64,000 nt of DNA, from NCBI GenBank assembly GCA_036346405.1, contig CM070568.1, positions 32,964,870 through 33,028,869 of the forward strand. Reading direction: 5' to 3'. The stretch comes from Phyllostachys edulis (Eukaryota; Streptophyta; Magnoliopsida; Poales; Poaceae). A program made the position numbers and the translations under genes. Below are positions 1 to 11,239 of this stretch, piece after piece (the first letter of the stretch is position 1; every line of letters starts with the position of its first letter). A model generated the notes under the pieces. That model did no database searches. It worked only from the letters and a program-made list of their open reading frames with translations, and was not told where the DNA came from.

Positions 1-395
1 GATATATACATAGGAGCAAAGCTACCTGGCCTTCTCGATGACTTTAGCAGATCGGCGCTTGAGGCCCACCTCCACGGTTGGCAGCAGCTCCGGCGTACAT
101 TCGTTTATTAATCAGGTCCTCACATGAAGACGATCCCTTTTATAACATACATGGTACGTTCCAGTGATTAAGAGTGTGTATCTGGGGTACCTAGGCCGAC
201 GATGCCGATGATGGAGGAATCGGGCGGCTTGGCATTAAGCACGATGAGGCGGTACTGCTGCGGCTGGTTGGGGGCGAAGAAGTGGCAGAACATCCACTCA
301 AGCGCGTAGTTGTTGTGCTCGCTGTCGTTGAAACCCACCACCATCACTGCCTTCCCGCTGCCTCCTCCTCTCACCGCCACCGTCTCCGCCGCTAT
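1..395 (-). pseudogene. Universal stress protein (UspA-like) pseudogene, 5' part
   Basis: This is a partial second copy of the USP gene at 3760-10162. Exon 1 (191-395) encodes the first strand and helix of the UspA fold (AVMVVGFNDSEHNNYALEWM...), and exon 2 (about 26-98) encodes ELLPTVEVGLKRRSAKVIEKA. Later exons would lie left of the window. Three lesions show. The codon aligned with the intact gene's start ATG is ATA (393-395), and I find no in-frame ATG upstream in the leader. The exon 2 acceptor AG is replaced by AT just before position 98. The exon 2 donor at 25/26 lies 15-16 nt earlier than in the intact copy and would shift the frame. It could still be transcribed. The retrotransposon LTR at 843-2759 lies in its upstream region. 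Confidence 0.75.
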
Positions 396-576
396 GTCTC
401 CTTCTACGAGATGCTCACCCGGGAATGGTTGGTGTCGACAGAGTAAGATCGATGCTAATTGTTGATGACAAAGGGTGAGTAGGCGAGGAGGGCACCTATT
501 TATGTAACCAACTTAACTGCCTCCGGGGTGGGGCCACTGGTTGGGACAAGGCCCCGAAGCGCGGGAAGCGCGTGTA

Positions 577-780
577 TAGGGATGACAATCTTGCCCGATT
601 ACTCGCGAACCCGTGGGTAAAAAACCTAATAGAGGTGGGTATGTTCTTCTCTTAGAGCCCATGAGTATGTTCATGTGGTAAATAGTCTACCCGACGGGCA
701 AACGGGTGCGGCCATGGAGGAGCTCCACTCGTGCATGTTCTACCTGATTACCCACCAACGGGGACCGATAGGTGGGCCAT
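577..780. mobile_element. Probable hAT-type non-autonomous remnant
   Basis: The stretch starts with TAGGGATGACAATCTTGCCC and is rich in short CCCG/CGGG runs (acccg, cgggta, gacgggcaaacggg). This resembles the termini of small grass hAT elements. No matching right end or 8-bp target duplication was found, so it is probably truncated by the LTR fragment that follows. Confidence 0.3.
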
Positions 781-828
781 GTCTGAAAATCCTAGATACC
801 TCTAATGGTTCTACCGAGTTCACCTGAC

Positions 829-840
829 GCTCTGATACCA
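829..840 (-). other. Primer-binding site (initiator-Met tRNA)
   Basis: TGGTATCAGAGC on the minus strand, the standard plant Ty1-copia priming site, lies 2 nt inside the LTR end at 843. It fixes the element's orientation as minus. Confidence 0.8.
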
Positions 841-2428
841 CCTGATGCGGGGTGCCCCATCTTCTCGACGTAGAACCTCTCAATAACTTGTGTATCCTGA
901 CGAACCGCTAGTTGATCCCCCGTACCAATGCACGGACTTGTAGCTCTTTGCAAAAATCGTCCAAACACACACTTGATTGGATCCTCGCTGACCACGAAGC
1001 GAAGATCGTCGAACCCTCAATTCTCAATGGAAAAGCAAGAACGACCCCTTGTTCTGAATGCCCAATTTCCCTCTGCTTTGGCTATGAGCACAACACGAGA
1101 AACAAGCATATGCTGTTTGAAAATATATTAAACATAGTCTGAGTTTACAATGGGGGGTCTAACCCTCTATATATAGTCTTGGCCTAGGGACTATTCAAAA
1201 TCACTGTTCACGATGGTACTATTTGAAGTTACTATTCACATCGGGCACTATTTACCCCTTGGGCTTCATGCGGTTTGGGCCTTGGTCATGTAGATGCAGG
1301 TGGGCTTTGCTCCTTGCACCATTACATGGATCAGCGGGTTGACTTCATCTCCTTGGCCACATGGGCCATGGTCCAGCTCCTTGGCCTCCTCTTTTGATGG
1401 GCTCCCTTCCTCCCACGCCTCCCTCTTGGGATCCATCATTGTATGTTCTTCAAATCTAAGCACACATAGGACCCAAGCTTTAGGTAGTATAAAATTCTCA
1501 TCAATAATATTATGTGATTCAGCTAGAAACAGATTCACATGTTCTTTTAATAATTTGGCCCGTGCTCTTGTAATAGGTCCAGATGACAGATTTGGAGCTT
1601 CAACACTTGTAGTTTGATCTGTAATAGCAGAAGATGGTACAGAGCTAGGGATGCCCTCATCAACGCCCCTCTATCGACATTTCCTCATTGCTTCGCATCG
1701 AACATCGTTCATGCTTCGTCGTCATCCATGTAGCCCCAATGACTTTCCATCAAACCTCTCACTCGTTCAGATCCCCACCGAATCGTCCTCGCTTGTAAAC
1801 GGGCCCAAGTCACTTGGCTTCCCATATGCCTTATCATGCACCGTGATCGCATCCGACTTCCCTGACCATTCTGGACCTCAGCTTCTCCTTAAGCTTAGTC
1901 TCGATTGACCTTGTCGTTACCCATCATATCCATCACGAGTACCCCTTGGGAGCATAACTTTACCTCAGGTCTTTACTCAAACTTTATCTTCTATGGTTCT
2001 TACCAATCTTGCACCTTACTTGAGTCAAAACATCTCACCCCAACATCTATGACTGTTTTGGACCTTGGTTTTCCTAACCAAGTCCTGGTCCTCCTCACTA
2101 TTGACCACAGTTGACTCCAAGCCACCTGCACAATAATAAACCAAACAACCAGTTTCGAGCACAAGTTCTTCATAATTTGACCCACATTAGTCCAAATATG
2201 CAATATGTAACACATATGAAATATTTCCATGACTCTAGATCAAAACCCAAAATTCAATACACCTCACTGTGCCTGAACCACCATGGTCGGTCAGACCACG
2301 ACCACCAAGTCGACTCCGTCACTACGCCGATCGATCGCCAACCAAAGGTCGGTCCGATCGCGGTGGCTCTGACGCTACCCACTCGATAATAGGGGACCTG
2401 TCAAATCGCCACCGGTCTGACCGCCAAC

Positions 2429-2500
2429 TAATGGCTGGTCAGACCATTTCCCAAACCAGAAAACTAATGGCTGGTCAGACCATTTCCCAAACCAGAAAAC
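2429..2500. repeat. 36-bp perfect tandem duplication inside the LTR
   Basis: Two identical 36-bp units (2429-2464 and 2465-2500), each carrying one GGTCAGACC palindrome. Further copies or variants of the palindrome occur near 2287 and 2640. Confidence 0.9.
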
Positions 2501-2759
2501 ATCATTCTCTGGACTTTTCGGATAAAACTCTATCTAGTTTCGTGTCCAGTCTCTATAACATATCCCTAAACACTCTCACACAAGTGTTTGGTGTTCATTC
2601 CTCAAAAACTCAAACGACCAGTCTAATCACTACCCATGGCTGGTCAGACCACCCGACAGGGCCGATTAGATCACCCGCCACAAGACAACAAACCTGATAA
2701 TTTGCTAAACAGAGGGTGTACTCTCCAAACACCTCAACACCGATGCCAATTGTTCAACA

Positions 2760-3678
2760 CTTAATTAGGACCATACCACATGATCTCCACACGGGCATGG
2801 ATATGATTGAGCTGCACCCGCCCGTCGCACCCATTGACATCCGTACACGGCGTGCATACGCCCAAGAAGACTGCGTGTTCTGTGGCTATCAAAATTTGAT
2901 TTTCCTTCTCTCTTTCTTTCGCGAGGGAGAAAGTCTGAATGGAAGACAACTGTCAGCGCATTGCTCGAAGGACTTGATCATCACCCACATGTACAGAGGC
3001 GAGTGCTTGATTTCTTCGATTCAACGGTTCTTGAATGGAACGAATAAACGGTTTATAATCGATGTGAAGAAGTAATCCTAACTCGGAGAAATTGAAAGGA
3101 AATGGGTGTGAATTGGCCATTTTTACAAAAAAGAAAAAAAAGAAAAGGAATTACAGGTAAGTCAAACTTGATCTCTCAATTTCAGTCCATATACAAAGAA
3201 AGGTCTTTGAGGTGATGCTTGTGCGAAGTGGTGGCGTGTTGGTGTTTTTTTTTTGTGTGTGTGTGTGTGTCTATCCTCCCGGTGAGTCCTCGGACGGGTG
3301 TTCTAAGAAAGAGGTTATCATAATCCACCGCAACAGGCATCGGCTAGAGCTCTTGACATGCTAGAGATCCGCAGCACACTATTTTTTCAATGGCAGATGG
3401 GAAATTTTTCCTTACATAAAAATTATAATTCCACAGTAAATTTTTCCTTACTTAAAAATTATAATTCCACAGTAATGAACAAGTACACACATGTCCACCG
3501 CATGGAACATCAATTTTCATTACATATATACCGCATTGCATGCATCACAAAACACATTGTCTTGTGGTGTAGCAGACACAACAATTATTGTCGACCTTTC
3601 AATCCAGAATCGATCCAGATGTAGAAGGATACTATGGGCTACTTGCAGAAGTTGACTAGATGTGATATCGATGATCCA
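2760..3678. other. Intergenic DNA between the two USP copies
   Basis: No coding signal. It holds an A-rich run near 3125, a (GT)8 microsatellite at 3255-3270 and a 36-bp tandem duplication at 3402-3473. It probably contains the end of the 3' UTR of the intact USP gene (minus strand). Confidence 0.6.
3402..3473. repeat. 36-bp tandem duplication
   Basis: Two AT-rich units, 3402-3437 and 3438-3473, differing at one position (cttacataaa versus cttacttaaa). They lie downstream of the USP stop codon. Confidence 0.9.
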
Positions 3679-3684
3679 TTTATT
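3679..3684 (-). terminator. Polyadenylation signal AATAAA of the USP gene
   Basis: AATAAA on the minus strand, about 75 nt after the stop codon at 3760: a typical position for a plant near-upstream element. Confidence 0.45.
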
Positions 3685-3759
3685 CACACACATGACACAT
3701 TCACAATTTGGCAATACATATACACGCATAATACTGATCAGTCAAGGCTTGGTCGTTGC

Positions 3760-6700
3760 TCAGTGCTTGTGCTTTGGCTTCTTCACTATCATCACCGTGC
3801 AGTGCGCGTGATGGGCGCAGTAATCGCTCACGCTTCCAAGAACAGCCCTGCAGCGAAGTTCAGGCAAGTCAATGATACAAATGCAAGGTGAGGATAGGGG
3901 TAATTCATGGTATTGAAGTAATTGTATCATTGTCTGCGGACAGAGGCTGAACAAACAGATTGCATAGCATAAAAGAAAGGTCCAAAATGAGGTTGTAAGA
4001 TTTTTTTTAAGTTCTAGAAGCAAGCAGGCCTTTGTCAGCCACCAAGGCTCCAGATTAAAATTACATTTTAAGCGGCAGGTTCGGTCATTTGTAGGTCGAT
4101 GCAATCATACACCGATGAATTTGTTATGAATAGCGCTTGTATTTATTATGAGACCAATGAGCCAATATATATATACAGTACAGGGTGGTATATACGCAAA
4201 GAACCCCTTATACAACGGTGTAAAGACATATACATCTAACACCCCCCCTCAAACTTATGGTGGATCAACAACATTAAGTTTGGAGAGATAGTAACTGTGC
4301 TGAGCTCTGGTCTGCGCCTTTGTGAAGAAGTCTGCTACCTGAAATTCTAAAGGCACATACTGAAGAGCAACAATCTGGTTCTGTACCTGTGTCCGCATGT
4401 AGGAAGCATCAACACTAATATGCTTTGTAAGCTCATGCTTTATCGGATTTGTAGCAATGCTAATAGCTCCTGTACTGTCAGACGAAAGAGGAGTGGGTGC
4501 TGAAACAGAAACATCAAAATCCTCAAGTAACCACCGTAGCCAAGTAACTTCCGCAGTCAACAAAGCCATAGCTCGCAACTCAGCCTCAGCACTCGAACGA
4601 GAAACTGCTGTCTGCTTTTTAGTCTTCCAAGCAATGAGAGAACCACCAAGAAAAACACAATAAGCAGAAAGAGACCGGCGATCAAAGTGATCACTAGCCC
4701 AGGTGACATCAGAATATGCCTGATGCTGTAAAGAGCTAAAGTGAGGGAAAAACAAACGACGAGTGATGGTTCTACGAAGATATCGTAGAATACAAAGAAG
4801 ATGACTATAGTGGAGCTGAGTGGGAGCAGAAACAAACTGACTCAAGATATGCATAGGGTACGAAATATTTGGACGAGTGACACCTAGATAAACAAGACTC
4901 CCAACAAGGTGACGATAGCGAGTAGAATCAGTAAGAGGCTCACTATCAGTGGGCCAAAGATGAGCATTAAGCTCCATAGGAGTCTCAGCGGTATGTTGAT
5001 CAGTAAGAGAGACACGATCAAGAAGATCCTAAATATACTTTTCTTGGAATAGATAAAAGCCCTCAGGTGTAGAAGTAACCTCAACCCCAAGAAAGTAGTG
5101 AAGAGGACCCAGATCAGACATGAGAAACTGCTCATTAAGACGCTCATTCACAAAGGTGATGTACTGATAATCATCCCCAGTAATGATCATATCATCAACA
5201 TATAAAAGGAGAAGCGTCCGACCACAAGGCGAAGTGTGAATAAAGAGAGCAGGATCATGAGCACTGGCAGAGAAACCAGCTGTAGTGACAACAGAAGATA
5301 AACGGTCAAACCAGGTACGAGGAGCTTGCTTGAGGCCGTAGAGAGATCGGCGAAGGCAACAAACCATACCCTCAGGAACAGAATACCCCGGTGGTGGCTG
5401 CATATAAACCTCTTCACGCAGCTCACCATTGAGAAAGGCATTCTTGTCATCAAACTGAGAGATGGACCATGCCTGAACAGACGCCACAGCAAGAAGAGTG
5501 CGAACAGTGGTCATGTAAGCCACATGAGCAAATGTCTCATCATAATCACGACCATACTCCTACTGAAAACCACGTGCCACAAGACGAGCAGCGACTCAAG
5601 AGAACCATCAGGGCGGGTCTTAATCTTGTAGACCAACTTGCACGTGATAGGAGTAACACGCACGGGAAGAGGGACAAGATCCCACGTGCTAGTATGCTCA
5701 AGAGCAGCAATCTCCTCTGCCATCGCATGCTGCCACTCCTAATAAACAGTAGCATCATGATAAGAAGTCGGTTCGGCAAGAGCCACTAAACAAAAGCGCG
5801 CAGGAGGCTGAATAGACTGGCGACCACGAAGAGCATATCGAGGAGAGGCAGAAGAATCCTCAACTCGTGGACGACGAGTGTAGTAGAGAGGATAAGTAGG
5901 ACGAAAGCCGAGAGGAGCCTTTGGAGAGGGTGGCGGTGGCTAAGGAGACGGTGAAGGAGGAACCGAAGAGGCCAAGGGTTGTGATGGAGGTGTGGTGACT
6001 ATGGGGGTGGCAAGAAAAGTCAGGAAAGAAAGCGGCTCGACAAGAGATGCTGGAGTGGTGGAAGGAGAAGGACGAGGGTAGAAAGGACGAGACTCATCAA
6101 AAGTGATGTCCCGAGAAACCCGCATCCATCGGCCAACAGGATCCCAACAACGATATCCCTTATGCTCAGCGCTATAGCCCAGAAAAACGCACTCCACTGG
6201 ACCGAAGCGGTCGACAGGTGCGCCACGAGGGCAAGAAGAACATAGCACACACACCCAAAGAGGCGAAGACTAGAATAGTTAAGAGTCTTACCACAGAGAC
6301 ACTCAACTGGGATCCTACCCTGAAGAGCAGAAGAAGGCTGAATATTAATCAGGAAAGTGACAATAGAAACAAATTTCGGCCAGTATGTGTGGTGGGGACA
6401 AAGAAGCAAGCATAAGAGCACGGGCTGTCTCAAGAAGATGACGATACTTCCGTTCAGCCACACCATTCTGGGTATGAGCACCAGGGTAAGAAAACTGAGA
6501 GAGACTGCTTAGCTCAGTAAGAAAACCACGAATGACTCCTGACAAGTATTCCCCAGCAGAGTCAGCACGAAAGACACGAATAGGATAATTAAACTGAGTA
6601 CAGATTATGGTGGCAAAAGTCTTGTAGATGGATAAAACCTCACTACAAGATGACATAAAGTATATCCATGTGTGGCGAGAAAAATCATCAATAAAAATTA

Positions 6701-9700
6701 TATAATATCGATGATCTCCTTTCGAAACGAAAGGAGCCGGATCCCAAACATCAGAATGAACAAGATCAAAAGGATGTTGTGACACTGACTCACTGTTAGG
6801 ATAAAGAAGTTGACGGTGTTTACCAAACTTACAACCCTGACAATTTAGAGAAACATCACCAGACACAGACCCTAAAAGACTACGACGAAGTAAAGAAGAT
6901 AAACGTGACCCACAAAGATGTCCCAAACGATGATGCCACTAAGCAAAAGACGTAGTAGAGGATGCAGCAGAAACGGCGGCGGCGATGGAGGCGATAAGAC
7001 TGGCAGGGGCAGTAGAAGGAAGATGAAGCCAGTCAAGCTCCCAGAGACACTATGAGTCACGACGGCGAGGGACAGTACCAACCAGAGTCCCCGTGCGTCA
7101 ATTCTAAACACAACAAGAATCAGAATCGAGAATAACACGACAACCATGATCAGTGAGCTGACCGACAGATATGAGCTGCATGGTTAGTTTGAAAACATGA
7201 GAAATAGCAGGAATATAAAAAGAAGAATTCGAAAGAGTGCCTAGTCCTGCGACAGAAAGAGAGGTAAAATCTGTTGTCTGAACAGTGATAAGAGCAGCTA
7301 AAGGATGAATGGAAGTGAGACTAGTGGAATCATGTGTCATATGAAAGAAAGCACCAGAGTCAAGAATCCAAGGTGATATACCTAAGGAAGAAGTAGAAGG
7401 TGGTCGCTCACTAAAAGACTGTGCAGCAGAACCAACAGAACCGGACGGTGCAAGAGGAGCCATGCGACGCAGCAGTGTGAGAAACTCCTAAGAATCAGAT
7501 GTACCAGAGCTTCTCTGAGAGGAGGAACCACCAGTTCCTTGTGAAGGACGGCTACCACGACGTAAATCCTTCTTCTTGTAGCAGGTCTGCTGTACATGTC
7601 CATCCTTGTTGCAGTAAGTGCAGTGTAGTTCCTTACCAACAGCAGCTGTCACTGGTGAAGGCACCACTGGTGAAGGAGTAGTTGGAGACGTAGCGGGTGT
7701 AGAAACCGGAGTAGCTACTAGAATCGAAGGAAACGACGGTGGATTAAGCAGACCAATAACATGAAGGCGAATCTCCAAAGATGAATAAAGAGTAAGGGCC
7801 TCCAATAAGGTCACATGAGGGTGGCGTACTAGCAACTGAGCACGAGTGAAAGATACAACGAATCACCAGACGGCTCATAGCAGTTGCGCATATGTGTCCA
7901 CATCAACTGTGCTGAAGCCAAACCAACCACATCCCCGGTGAATTGCACCTCCATGCTAGCAACCAAAATAGCAGAGGCACGAGCATCCTCATTAATCCAT
8001 ATCTTGTAGGCAGCATACTGAGTCTGAAAAGTCTCCATGGCATCCTCAAAAACCTCAGATGCCTTTGTATGAGCATATTTGGAAGCATCATTGGGGAGTA
8101 CAGGCTCAGCAGGCGGAGGAAGGCGAGACGGACAAGGCAACTCGCCAGCAAAAAACTCCCAAAGACGCTGACCATGCATGTGGAGGCGTATATGCTGAAA
8201 CCAGTCTCGATGATTGAGACCATTGAAGATCACCAGCAATGAGGAATGTAAACAAGGCCTATTGGTAGGCGTACCGGATGACGCGACGACCAAGGCAACG
8301 AAGTCTAACAGCGGTCTTTGACGGCGCTAGCTTAGAACGACGATTTTTTTTTTTAACAAACCGGCTCACTTAAACACAAACGAACCGGCTACCTTAAACA
8401 CAAGCCCAAGGCCCACTCGGCCCACAAGAAAAGCACGCGCACGGGAGAACCTTAGTTCCGGCGGTGTGGCGAAGTGAGGCGGCGGCGCCGATCGCCGCGG
8501 CATGCGCGCCTGGCGTCGGCTGCCGAGCGGTGGCGCGGGTAGCTGGCCGTTCGGCAAGGCGCAAGCGGCGAGTGGTGGCGGTAGCGCGGATCCGGCGGCG
8601 GCGGCGGATCCGGCGACACGCGGCGATCGGCGATGGGCGACAATTTGATCCGTCGAAGAGCGACCGAGTAGCGACGGTGATGACATCCGGGAGAAGATGG
8701 AGACACTAGGAGGCGCGGGCGACGTCCCCCGATCCCGACGCTGCTTGGGCGACCGAGCACCGGCGGTGATGACGTCCGGGAGAAGATGAAGACACCAGAC
8801 GGTGATAGCGGCTGGAGAAAGAACCAGCGGCGGCTTGGCGACGACAAGCACGGTGGAGGCAAAGCCAGGCGATAGCGGCAGCTGTGAAGAAGAACCAGCG
8901 GCAGCGTCTAATTAAAAACCCTAGGTACGCTCTGATACCATATTATGAATAGCGCTTGTATTCATTATAAGGCCAATGGGCTAATATATATACAAGTACT
9001 AGGTGGCTTATATGCAAAGAACCCCTTATACAACGGGGAAAAGACACGTATATCTAACACATCTAACAAAATTCTAGTCTTGTCTAGTTCATTGATCATC
9101 ACTCCTAACAAAATTTGTTAATCCCAAACCAGTTTTGGAGCTCTGCCTTGCCAGTTCGCCGGTAAGGCCTGAAGTCAGTTGTGGAGATCTGTTAAGCCAA
9201 ATAGGTGGAAACCATGAAAGACAAAGAGGATCGCAGCTAGGATGACAAATAAACTTCATCAGGAAAGATACTCCTATGTCGACTGTTAGAACTTGGAATT
9301 GACAATGTAGCTAATCAAAATACTCTCAAGAGCTTGTTGTGCATATTAAGCTAATAAATGTTTGTTCAAAAACTGTGCACACCAAAGTAGTAGCCTTGAG
9401 AGGAGGACGATACTAATTCACGGATTTATTTTTTCTTTTTTCAGAGTGGAGGCATAGAAAGAGTGGCAGTTGTCGATCACAAGGTGAATGTACCAATTCT
9501 CTAGATGAGAAAACAGGGGAGAACAGAGCAGAAGTAGCAAGTGTCAAGACCTTTTGATTGCTCCGTAGCCATGGCTGCCGACGACCAGCACCTCGGCGTG
9601 ATGCCTCTCGACCGCCTCGCAGAGGACGTTCCTCGCGTCCCCTTCCACGACCTCGAAGACGGCGTCGCTCACCTGCGGCGAAATCTCCATGATTAAAAAC

Positions 9701-10162
9701 GAAATCACGCCGGGGGGGGTAGCGCAGAAATCAATCGTGGAGAATATTCGTGGTGGAAACAACTATCATCTACCTGCGCGCAGAGCTCCTTGGCCTTGTC
9801 GATGACGCGCTTGGAGCTCAGCTTCAGGTCCGCCTCCACGAACGGCAGCACATCCGCCGCACCTAAATCGATTGTTAACTTCATTCCAATCCAATCCAAA
9901 CCCCACTTCTAAAACATGAGAGAGAGAGAGGGAGAGTGAGAGAGTCAGACATGGGTGTACCTGGTCCGGCGAGGCCAACGGCGGATGAGGCGGTGGGCTT
10001 GGCGTTGACGACGGCGAGGCGGTACAGCTGCTGCTGGCCGGGGGAGAAGAAGTGGAGGAGAGTCCACTGCAGGGCATAGTAGCTGTGCTCGCTCTCGTCC
10101 ACCCCCACCACCATCATCATCTTCCCCTCCCCCACCGCCGCCGCTCCAGCTTCCTCCGCCAT
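3760..10162 (-). CDS. Universal stress protein (UspA domain), four exons, 166 aa
   Basis: Coding exons are 9961-10162, 9774-9862, 9551-9672 and 3760-3847. Lengths of 202+89+122+88 nt give one open frame of 166 codons plus stop, and all introns are GT-AG. The start is the first in-frame ATG (10162), giving MAEEAGAAAV. The protein is a single UspA domain: strand MMMVVGVDESEHSYYALQW at residues 15-33, then VLPFVEADLKLSSKRVIDKA, and near the C-terminus the ATP-binding pattern G-2x-G-9x-G-S (GSHGYGAIKRAVLGS). That motif spans the exon 3/exon 4 junction. Plant single-domain USPs of this size are soluble nucleotide-binding proteins linked to stress and hypoxia responses. Intron 3 is 5.7 kb because a copia element (4122-9068) was inserted in it in the same orientation. 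Reading frame and motif are intact, so I call it functional if splicing tolerates the intron. Confidence 0.88.
4122..4241 (-). repeat. 3' LTR of the copia element
   Basis: 120 bp, TG...CA on the minus strand, directly preceded in element orientation by the polypurine tract at 4242-4253. Confidence 0.9.
4242..4253 (-). other. Polypurine tract
   Basis: TTTGAGGGGGGG abuts the 3' LTR, the normal position for plus-strand DNA priming. Confidence 0.8.
4255..8293 (-). pseudogene. Copia gag-pol, broken by stops and frameshifts
   Basis: Domain order in element orientation: gag (8293-7829; HRDWFQHIRLHMHGQRLWEF), gag C-terminus with a CCHC-type knuckle beginning YCNKDGHVQQTCY (7835-7488), protease with the DSG active site WILDSGAFFHMTHD (7463-7104), integrase (6926-6345; HSDVWDPAPF, then RADSAGEY, then AERKYRHLLE), reverse transcriptase (5523-5029; FDDKNAFLNGELREEVYMQP and YVDDMIITGDD) and RNase H (4977-4255; SRSSAEAELRAM). 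Protease before integrase before RT is the Ty1-copia order. Several stops and frame changes (for example between 5029 and 4977, and around 5510-5730 and 6960) make it inactive in cis. Confidence 0.9.
8441..8862. other. GC-rich leader of the copia element
   Basis: About 420 bp rich in CGG/CGCC runs between the primer site and gag. It is open in more than one frame on both strands, which at this GC content is expected by chance. No domain was recognised. Confidence 0.5.
8929..8940 (-). other. Primer-binding site (initiator-Met tRNA)
   Basis: TGGTATCAGAGC directly adjoins the 5' LTR. Confidence 0.85.
8941..9068 (-). repeat. 5' LTR of the copia element
   Basis: Matches 4122-4241 with about 16 differences. 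The inner end is TA rather than TG on the plus strand. A 9-bp repeat (atctaacac, then atctaaca) lengthens the outer end. Confidence 0.85.
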
Positions 10163-10920
10163 GTCTCGACGACCGAGCTTAGCCTCCTCCCTCCGCAACG
10201 ACACTCACGAGTCTCCCGACGAGTCTAGAATGAAACCGCAGCGTGCACTACTCCTCCTCCTAAAGTCCTAATTAGGCCGGGGACCACCATCCTCTGACAG
10301 GTGGGATCCGGGGTAGCGAGTGCGTGGGTGGGCCCGCGACAACCTTTAATAATGCACCGGGAGCCATGCCGCTTGTGAGTCAAAAGACTCTACGGAGGAA
10401 ATGGATCAGTGCATGAGAGGATGATCGTCACCGTCCCACGAAAAAACAAATGTGTATATCAACGGCGACAGTGTTTTTCTGATGGTTTGTTCACATACAT
10501 ACAAATAGCTATTTATATAGTGATCCTTTGCGTTACAAAGCAGAGGATCTGAATCCAAATGGATGGTATGGAATGATCGATTGGGACGTTTGGCCGGCCG
10601 CCATGCTCCTCCGGTCCAGATTCAGCTTGTATTTTTTTCATGATTTTTCGTCTCTCTCATGTTCATCTAGGTCAATGTTTTATGATCGATGGCATCTAAC
10701 GGATTGTTCGCTAAGTTTAGGATCCTCTGTCGGTGCCAACACGGTGGATTATGATAATCTTATTTGACTGAACGGCTTTCAAATGTTTTTTCTGTTTACT
10801 GACCTCGTTTTTCTTACAAACCGTGATGCAAATGGAAACTGTTATATTCTAAATAATCTTAAAAAAGGATCGCTAAACGTCAATCCGAATAGCCAAACTC
10901 TTTGTTTTTTGAGTTTTGGC
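10163..10920. other. 5' flank and promoter region of the USP gene
   Basis: No coding sequence beyond the gene start. The frame remains open upstream to 10204 but without an ATG. The promoter is not resolved. Confidence 0.4.
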
Positions 10921-11239
10921 TAAAATGACATATTTTTGAAGGAAAAATAGCTCTATAAGAATGAAATAGCAAAAATAACACATCTACGGTGCCCCGTGCA
11001 TGGCAGGGACTTGTCACACCCCACGTGCGGCAGCAAAATAAATCGGTCATGAACAATACTTTTGCATTCAGCACTATGCTATAGTGCACGCAAAACAGTG
11101 CTACAGCCCTCTCCCCTACCGCGCACCGGTGCACCAGGTGGCTTGTCACAATGTTTCCAGATGGTAGAAGTGCTATTTTTATCATTTTGTACCCATATGA
11201 ACTATTTTTATTATTACACTTTAAAAATGTTTCATTTTA
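10921..11239. mobile_element. Foldback/MITE-like element
   Basis: Imperfect terminal inverted repeats of about 85 bp: taaaatgacatatttttgaa at the left matches the reverse complement of the right end (aaaatgtttcatttta). The core is GC-richer (chip-size 319 bp overall). No coding capacity and no clear target duplication. Parts of the core resemble the element at 25037-25424. Confidence 0.5.

Larger units (their letters stand above)
785..2759 (-). mobile_element. Truncated Ty1-copia-type retrotransposon: 5' LTR, primer site and short leader
   Basis: The LTR is 843-2759 (1917 bp). On the minus strand it starts TGTTGAACAATTGGCATC and ends in CA. Two bases inside it lies TGGTATCAGAGC (829-840), a primer-binding site complementary to initiator-Met tRNA, followed by about 45 bp of leader; the rest of the element is missing. 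A TATATATA box is at 1168-1175. The LTR holds several copies of the near-palindrome GGTCAGACC. Multiple LTR palindromes plus a Met-tRNA primer site suggest the Sirevirus lineage of Ty1-copia, but no coding region remains to prove it. Confidence 0.65.
4122..9068 (-). mobile_element. Ty1-copia retrotransposon inside USP intron 3
   Basis: Nearly full-length but degenerate. LTRs of about 120 bp (4122-4241 and 8941-9059, with a 9-bp repeat extending the right one to 9068) start TGTTAGAT and end in CATAACA. The two LTRs show roughly 16 differences by eye, so the insertion is old. A TGGTATCAGAGC primer site (8929-8940) and a polypurine tract TTTGAGGGGGGG (4242-4253) bound the interior. Flanking bases GAATT (4117-4121) and AAATT (9069-9073) look like a 5-bp target duplication with one change. 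Gag and pol read right to left. Confidence 0.9.

Noticed and set aside
9961..10204. Longer USP N-terminus starting at 10204
   Set aside because: The upstream codon is GTG, not ATG. The first ATG at 10162 gives a normal USP length.
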